Source: Zhengitettix transpicula (lineage: Eukaryota > Arthropoda > Insecta > Orthoptera > Tetrigidae). Taken from it: a stretch of 64,000 nt of DNA. Made by a program: the position numbers and the translations under genes. The notes under the pieces are model-generated. The model searched no databases and had not been told where the DNA came from. It saw only the letters and a list, made by a program, of their open reading frames with translations. Shown here piece after piece: positions 58,571 through 64,000 of the stretch; position 1 is the first letter of the stretch, and every line of letters begins with the position of its first letter. Location of the stretch: assembly GCA_037074705.1 (NCBI GenBank), contig CM073592.1, positions 56,533,129 to 56,597,128 of the forward strand, written 5' to 3'.

Positions 58571-59762
58571 GAGACGAAAATTTTTTCATAGAGAATTTGA
58601 TATAAATTTGACAGTACGATTTTACATAATACCTTTGTTTGTAGGCACATCATTTTAGAAATAAATAGTTATAAATATAATTGTCCTGCAATTTTCTTAG
58701 TGTATAAGAAAGAAGAGGAGAAAACCCTCCATTAAAGCTTTTAACGTAAATTATTTTCATTTGCTAATGCTTCCTAAGTGACTATCTCCCTTGAGAAGGT
58801 CAGGTAATGAATGTCACCAGTAACTTGGAGCTTCTTAGCTGTCAGCATTCAGATACAGAAAAGTACGAGACATTTCGAATTAACCAACACAAGTGCTGAG
58901 GGAGAAGGATATAGATCATTATATTCCTTCGGCAGTGGCTTTCACAAGTGTTGGTCCTCATCTCCCTCTCTCTGGAAAGAAAGACATGCTTCTTTTCTGC
59001 AGAAAATTCTCCCCTCTGGCAATCTTAAAACCGTAGATTAAACCCCCAAGCATTTTCCTCGCTCGGTTTCTTTACAATATCTCGCGCTTTTCAGGTAAAT
59101 TTCCCATGGTATTAGCTCTTTATCTCTCTTAGAATTTCCAGCCGATAGTCCAATAATTATGACACCGATGGCTTTTATGATTCGAACATCCTCCGATACT
59201 ACGGTTTCCTCCTTTCACGTAATTCCGTAGATAAATAGGCGTATAATTGCCCGAGGTATATTTGAACCTTATTAGTAATTAAGTAGAATAAAACAATATT
59301 ACCTAAAAGAGCTGAAATTAAAAGCGAAATTGGAAATAAGAGAGAGCGTAAGAAAGCTTTGTTACTTGATCACAGATCGACCATTAGGCAATGTTGTGGG
59401 AGAACAAGTTTATAATTCAGTTCTTAAGGTTCCTGCTTACCGCAGCAAGATTAAATTTGATCGTGGTGTATTACTAAAGCACCAAGATAAAAATATTTTT
59501 TCTGCCACTTTTTCAAAGAATGAATTATATATATAAGCTTAATCCAGTTATTACAGGTAATTAAAATAAATATGCTCATGATTTGTATTTCGTACGCTTT
59601 GTTTCGCACTAATTTCTTCTCCCATAGTTAATCTGTCTGAATACTGATAAAATACCACTATTTAATAGTAAAGATTAAATTTATTTTTAATTTTCATCAA
59701 CAGTATTTAAAGTCTTAAAGGTTTTATTTTTACGTCTGTTTATATGAAATAGACAATACAGC
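58571..59762. other. AT-rich DNA, nothing recognised
   Basis: A 76-codon and a 68-codon plus frame (58811-59041, 59330-59536) have no recognisable similarity. Confidence 0.4.
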
Positions 59763-60140
59763 TTTCTGACCAATAACATACAATATTTTTATCGGTACCT
59801 GTTTGACGCTTCCTCAGGTCTTTTATGCGGAGAAATTGTACAAAATAATTTTTTTGTTGATATAAAAAACTAATGAATTTACAAAAATGGTTGAACAAAA
59901 CATTTTATTTTCAAAATTTTGAATTTTTTTTAACATTTAGCATATTTAGTCGAGTGTTTCTCGGTTTCATTATGTTAGTAGTATAACATATTCTGTTCAG
60001 CCACTTTTGTAAATTCATTAGTTATTTTATAACAAATTTATTTTGTACAATTTCTCCGCAGGAAAGACCTGAGGAAGGTACAAACACTTACCGAAACGTT
60101 GTCTTTCATTAATATAAATATTGTCAGTTATTAGTCAGAA
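59763..60140. repeat. Foldback locus C: 135-145 bp arms, each with a core
   Basis: The left arm (59763-59897) and right arm (59994-60140) are inverse copies sharing TTTTGTAAATTCATTAGTTA, TATTTTGTACAATTTCTCCG and the core. The right arm (+) has CTGAGGA (60069-60075), GGTA (60077-60080), an 8-nt loop, TACC (60089-60092) and GAAACG. The left arm (-) has CTGAGGAAGCGTCAAACAGG then TACCGATAAA, a decayed core. About 95 bp separate the arms. Confidence 0.8.
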
Positions 60141-62480
60141 GTATTTAAAGTCATTTTTACATAAAGAAGATCGAATAATTTCACCGTAAATGATTAAAAT
60201 TATTAAATAAGATATTAAATAACGAGTCTTTTAAAATTAATTTTTATCCATAATGTTTCTAGTATAATTTCACGATCCTAAAGTGATTAGCTGTAAATTT
60301 GATCTCTGATTTGTTTATTTCATGCTCATGAGAGCCTGTGTAATACCAAGTTTGTAATTTGAGGTTATAATAAATATATTCACAAGCAAAATAAGCCTTT
60401 AAACCCGATGAAAGCACTGGTCCTACACAATGGTTGGTGTCACTTGAAGAGGTCCTCCGAATACTTCACCTGCATCGCAAACAGGTTGCGATGGAAGTGG
60501 AAGGGGGGAATATTGGATTCCCCTGTAGGTATTTGCCGTCTCATCGTCCAAGATAATGACTTGAGGTCGACTTGCTTTCCCACTGGTTCACTTCCCCATT
60601 TACTGAAATGCCAGAAACGTACGGTGAATATAGGTTGATCGGCAAGTCTCGACTGATTTCCCGAACCGCATCGAGACGTATTTATTGCATTCGATAAGTG
60701 TCGTATATAAAAAGCTGCAGTCGAACTTTAAAAGATATTAAAGTCAAAGAATTTGCAAAAATAGTACCACATTCTCTCCAATACACTACACAGATCACAG
60801 AACGGTGGCTTTCACGTTACTGAATTTAATTTTTAGATCATCAGTATAGAAAATGTTATTGACGCGATAAAAGGGTTATCGAATTGGTGACAGTTATAAT
60901 GTTTCGTAAATTCTTATTTCAACACATTTTCTTTCCAGATTTACAAGCTCAATCGGAAACAGGAGCAACAATACAGTATTCATGTCGAATGACAGAAATA
61001 TGCAGTGTCTTGAATGCTGGCAATAGACATGGCGCCTTTTAGCGACGATAATAGCCGCTCCGTATCATGAAGATGATATTAACATTAGCATATCATAGAC
61101 ATATAAACGTATAAATGCTTTACAAGTATCCCGAGGAGGCATTTTGCCAAGATGTAACATCATTGTCGTTGTTAACATGACGATAAATAAGTATAACCTC
61201 AAAACGTCGGCATAAAAGACAGAAAATAATCAATTAAGAAGTAGGAAAACTTACACCAACATAGATAGGAAATCAATTTATCATACAATGAGAGATTTCT
61301 TAAAAATAAAATTGTTGATTTTCAGTCCTTTAAATGCACTGGATGTAGTATGAAATGCGGAGAGTATGAATTAATTAATAATAATAAAAATACAAATATG
61401 GGCTATTGACTGTTTCTTAATATCTTTAATTAAAATAGACTTGAGGATCAAGGAGTATCGGGATTTATCGGTTTCATTAGCGTGATAAACGATATTCGGC
61501 TGATATACTCATTCTGGCCGATTTACCATATATATTTTATTTGTTTGGAATAGTGGATAGTATCTAAAATGTGAACTGGTCACAAATAATGAATGGATCT
61601 TCTGAATTCAACAGAATTTATCACGTTTGCTTATTCGACTATTCCCTATAGTAATAAATTACCAAATTTTTCATAATTTAGAAATATTTTTCATAAATAC
61701 CCTGAAAATTTTAAAATTTAATTGCAAAAATACAGTAGACTTTAAAAAAAGAGTGATTTTCGGCCATTTATGAACGCTATATATTTTCAGGTTCAAGTAA
61801 AACCGCGCAGTGTATTTGTTTTTATGTATTAGTTATTATATAAGATAATAGGCTATATTAAATTATATACAGATGCTAACGACGTCATAAATTCTCTTGT
61901 GTATACCAAGTATTCTAATATCAATAGTTGTATAGAGAAGAAAAATATAGAAGCGTATGTTCTGTAAGTAATATTCAGTAAAAAAAACCGGACTATTAAT
62001 AAAAGAACATATTATATATTAATGTATTAAAGCCTTTTAAAATAACTTTCTTGTGGCATTAATATTAAAGGGCAATATTTCGGACATAATTTATTATGTA
62101 AAAACACGAAATGTATCTATTGGAACCAAACTCGGCAGAAGACATTTAATTAAAAATCTTTATGAAATTAAAACAAATCATTTGTATTATGAGATAAATT
62201 ATCGTCAAACTCAATCTTAATAGTTTTTAAAAAAAACATATGTATGTGTTTAGGTAGGAAGTATTTGTTTGAAAATTCAAATTTTTGTTTTAACACACTC
62301 AACTCTTTTTAAATATTCTAATTTTGATTTTAGTTCCCATTAACTAAAACTGTATTTCAGCAATAAGTATTACAATAAATTTAATTACTCCTGATCAACT
62401 ATTAGTAACAATATATTAGTAGGCGTGGAAGATTTAAGATACAAAAATACAATTCTCCATTACGGTGGAGGCTCTGTGCA
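60141..62480. other. AT-rich DNA, nothing recognised
   Basis: A 76-codon frame at 60408-60638 lies in a slightly GC-richer patch. No similarity recognised. Confidence 0.4.
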
Positions 62481-62920
62481 ATGGAAGCGAAGTACCGAAA
62501 CCAACAAATTAAAAATAGAGTAAATAATATGAAGCGCGATATTTTGATAATGACTTGTACGCTGGACACTGCGCGGCGCCACTATACGAAGCATTGTTGC
62601 CAAGCCTCTCTCTCTCTCTCTCTTAACATATCTCTTCTACCCTTCTCTCTCCTCTTTCTCCATAAAGCCAGCAAGTTCTTCGCGTGTACCACTCCTGGTA
62701 CACTTAGCACTCAATCAGTCCAGGTGGCGAGAACGCCGTTATTCCGAGATACGTCGTCGGCACGCACGAACGACGATAAATTGATAATCTACACTGGAAC
62801 CGAGCTGAGTAAAATAAAAGAGTCGCGCGGAGGAAATTATATTTTCAATCAGAAATGCAATTTAGTATGCTGGCGTTTTTATGCGCTTATTTCTCTCCCG
62901 CAGTTCCTGGATTAATAACA
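62481..62920 (+). other. GC-richer block with an unrecognised 144-codon frame
   Basis: The frame opens at 62481 and ends at 62915. It contains a (CT)n tract (62601-62619) that is read as SLSLSL. The remainder (SSARTNDDKLIIYTGTELSK) matches no family I know. TTATTTCTCTCCCGCAG (62887-62903) is a good splice-acceptor consensus within it. Weak coding evidence overall. Confidence 0.2.
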
Positions 62921-64000
62921 CAGGGGTGTAGCGCCTTCAAGGGGTACACAAACGTCGCACTGAAAATGTAACTCTACGGTCGGATGAATTCATTCCATAG
63001 ACGAAATGCAAAATATTACTATGTTCCAAAACTTTGCTGGTTCGATATCTCCCCGATTTATACATTAAAATCAATCGCACATCTTTTCCATTTTCCTTGT
63101 CCTTACACATTCTCTTAAACAGTATTGTAAAGTAATACCATCCTTGACTTTTCTTATTGCTTCCATTTTTATCCACCATTCATCCGTTTAGTTGTCGTGC
63201 TTTCTACAGATTGCAACGTATCATTAGTGGATCCCTTCCCAAACTTAAATTTCTCCACTGTCCTTCCTCCTCGAATTCGTTCAAAACATCCTCATTTCTT
63301 AATTCGTCCTCACCTTCATTTAATTTTGTTCTGTAGTTCAACATTATTTTATATTGTTTATTTTCCACATAATTCCGTAATTCCTTTCCAATGTTTGAAA
63401 TTATGTTGTTTAGTTATAAAAGGAAATACATTATATGAAATATATCTTCATAGAACACTGTAATTCCTAGCATTTCCTCCTGTAATACCTATTACTCCCA
63501 TTCTCCAAAACTAGAGAGACTTTTCTGTGAAGTGATTGTGTCATTATGGTTACCAAAATACGGCGAAAATACGGTTATCCGGAAAATGGGTGTAGAGAAT
63601 TAAGAAAAAAGTTGAGTATGCATATAAAAAGAATTGAGGATGTAGTGAATTCCAACCTGTACCAAATTTCTCACCGACTAGCGCATGATCTGTTGATAGT
63701 CGCAGTTGTTTGTGAGTGAATGTGTTTGTTTCTTAGGGAATTTACAAAATAAAAATTTAGACGAAGGTATGATGGAAGACAGTAAAACCTTCTATTTTCG
63801 TTTTTCTGAAGGGGATGCACTAGTACTACGCATTAAGCGACACGGCTCAGCCAAGGCCATGACAGCCACCTCTCTCGCGTCTCTGCGTCTCAATGATGAT
63901 CGTAGACAACCGTTCAAGGCTTTTATGTTATCCGAGAACAAGGGACGGAACACAGAGGTACGGAAATTTCTAGTAATTTTCAATTGATGAGTCTCTAATA
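62921..64000. other. AT-rich DNA up to the window edge
   Basis: A 93-codon plus frame at 63706-63987 (KTFYFRFSEGDALVLRIKRH, then ATSLASLRLNDDRRQPFKAF) lies against the edge in a less AT-rich stretch. It is unrecognised and could be cut off by the window end. Confidence 0.3.

Noticed and set aside
1..64000. CRISPR arrays, bacterial operons, rRNA
   Set aside because: No regular direct repeats with unique spacers, no ribosome-binding-site-led gene strings and no rRNA-like segments were seen; the content is eukaryotic.

Overview
This window reads as a gene-poor stretch of arthropod nuclear DNA, most likely from an insect with a large, AT-rich, repeat-laden genome. The evidence is the eukaryotic retroelement remnants (Jockey-like and RTE-like non-LTR elements, a Penelope-like element, solo LTRs), rolling-circle Helitron ends (5'-TC, 3'-CTAG, inserted between A and T), tRNA-derived SINE heads, poly-A-tailed retroposons, microsatellites and the lack of any long intact reading frame. 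A cockroach- or termite-like genome would fit, but species cannot be proven from this sequence. No intact protein-coding gene, tRNA, rRNA or CRISPR array can be supported. The interval is best seen as intergenic or intronic DNA.

Layout. 1-1560: Helitron 3' end next to a decayed gag-like ORF1 with a CCHC knuckle. 3.7-6.5 kb: tRNA-derived SINE copies. 6983-7764: complete Helitron (family Hel-A). 8.8-9.0 kb: foldback repeat. 12.5-13.5 kb: Penelope-like element remnant. 17.35-18.39 kb: three head-to-tail copies of an unclassified poly-A retroposon (called Rp here). 19.4-20.1 kb and 32.7-33.4 kb: two copies of one dimeric repeat (family D). 21.6-24.5 kb: two opposed Hel-A copies around a GC-rich island; one carries a 273-bp GA tract. 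24.8-31.6 kb: Rp copies, one cut by an RTE-like fragment, a Helitron fragment, a foldback, a LINE 3' fragment and GC-rich non-repetitive islands. 31.8-58.4 kb: five solo-LTR-like copies of one family, all on the + strand and all in TATA-rich targets, interspersed with Helitrons, Rp copies and foldbacks. 58.4-60.1 kb: two more foldback-family loci. 60-64 kb: mostly featureless AT-rich DNA with one GC-richer patch.

The most interesting signal is a short recurring motif: CTGA(A/G)GA, a small hairpin, then GAAACG. It appears at seven or more places, usually in pairs in opposite orientation inside long foldback repeats. The hairpin arms change while pairing is kept. It resembles a minimal hammerhead-ribozyme core of the kind carried by Penelope-like elements, but an extra A and the absence of an identified cleavage strand leave this open. 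Other signals are the Rp family with a shared reading frame of about 110 codons, a microsatellite born inside a Helitron, and several GC-rich single-copy islands that look like candidate regulatory elements.
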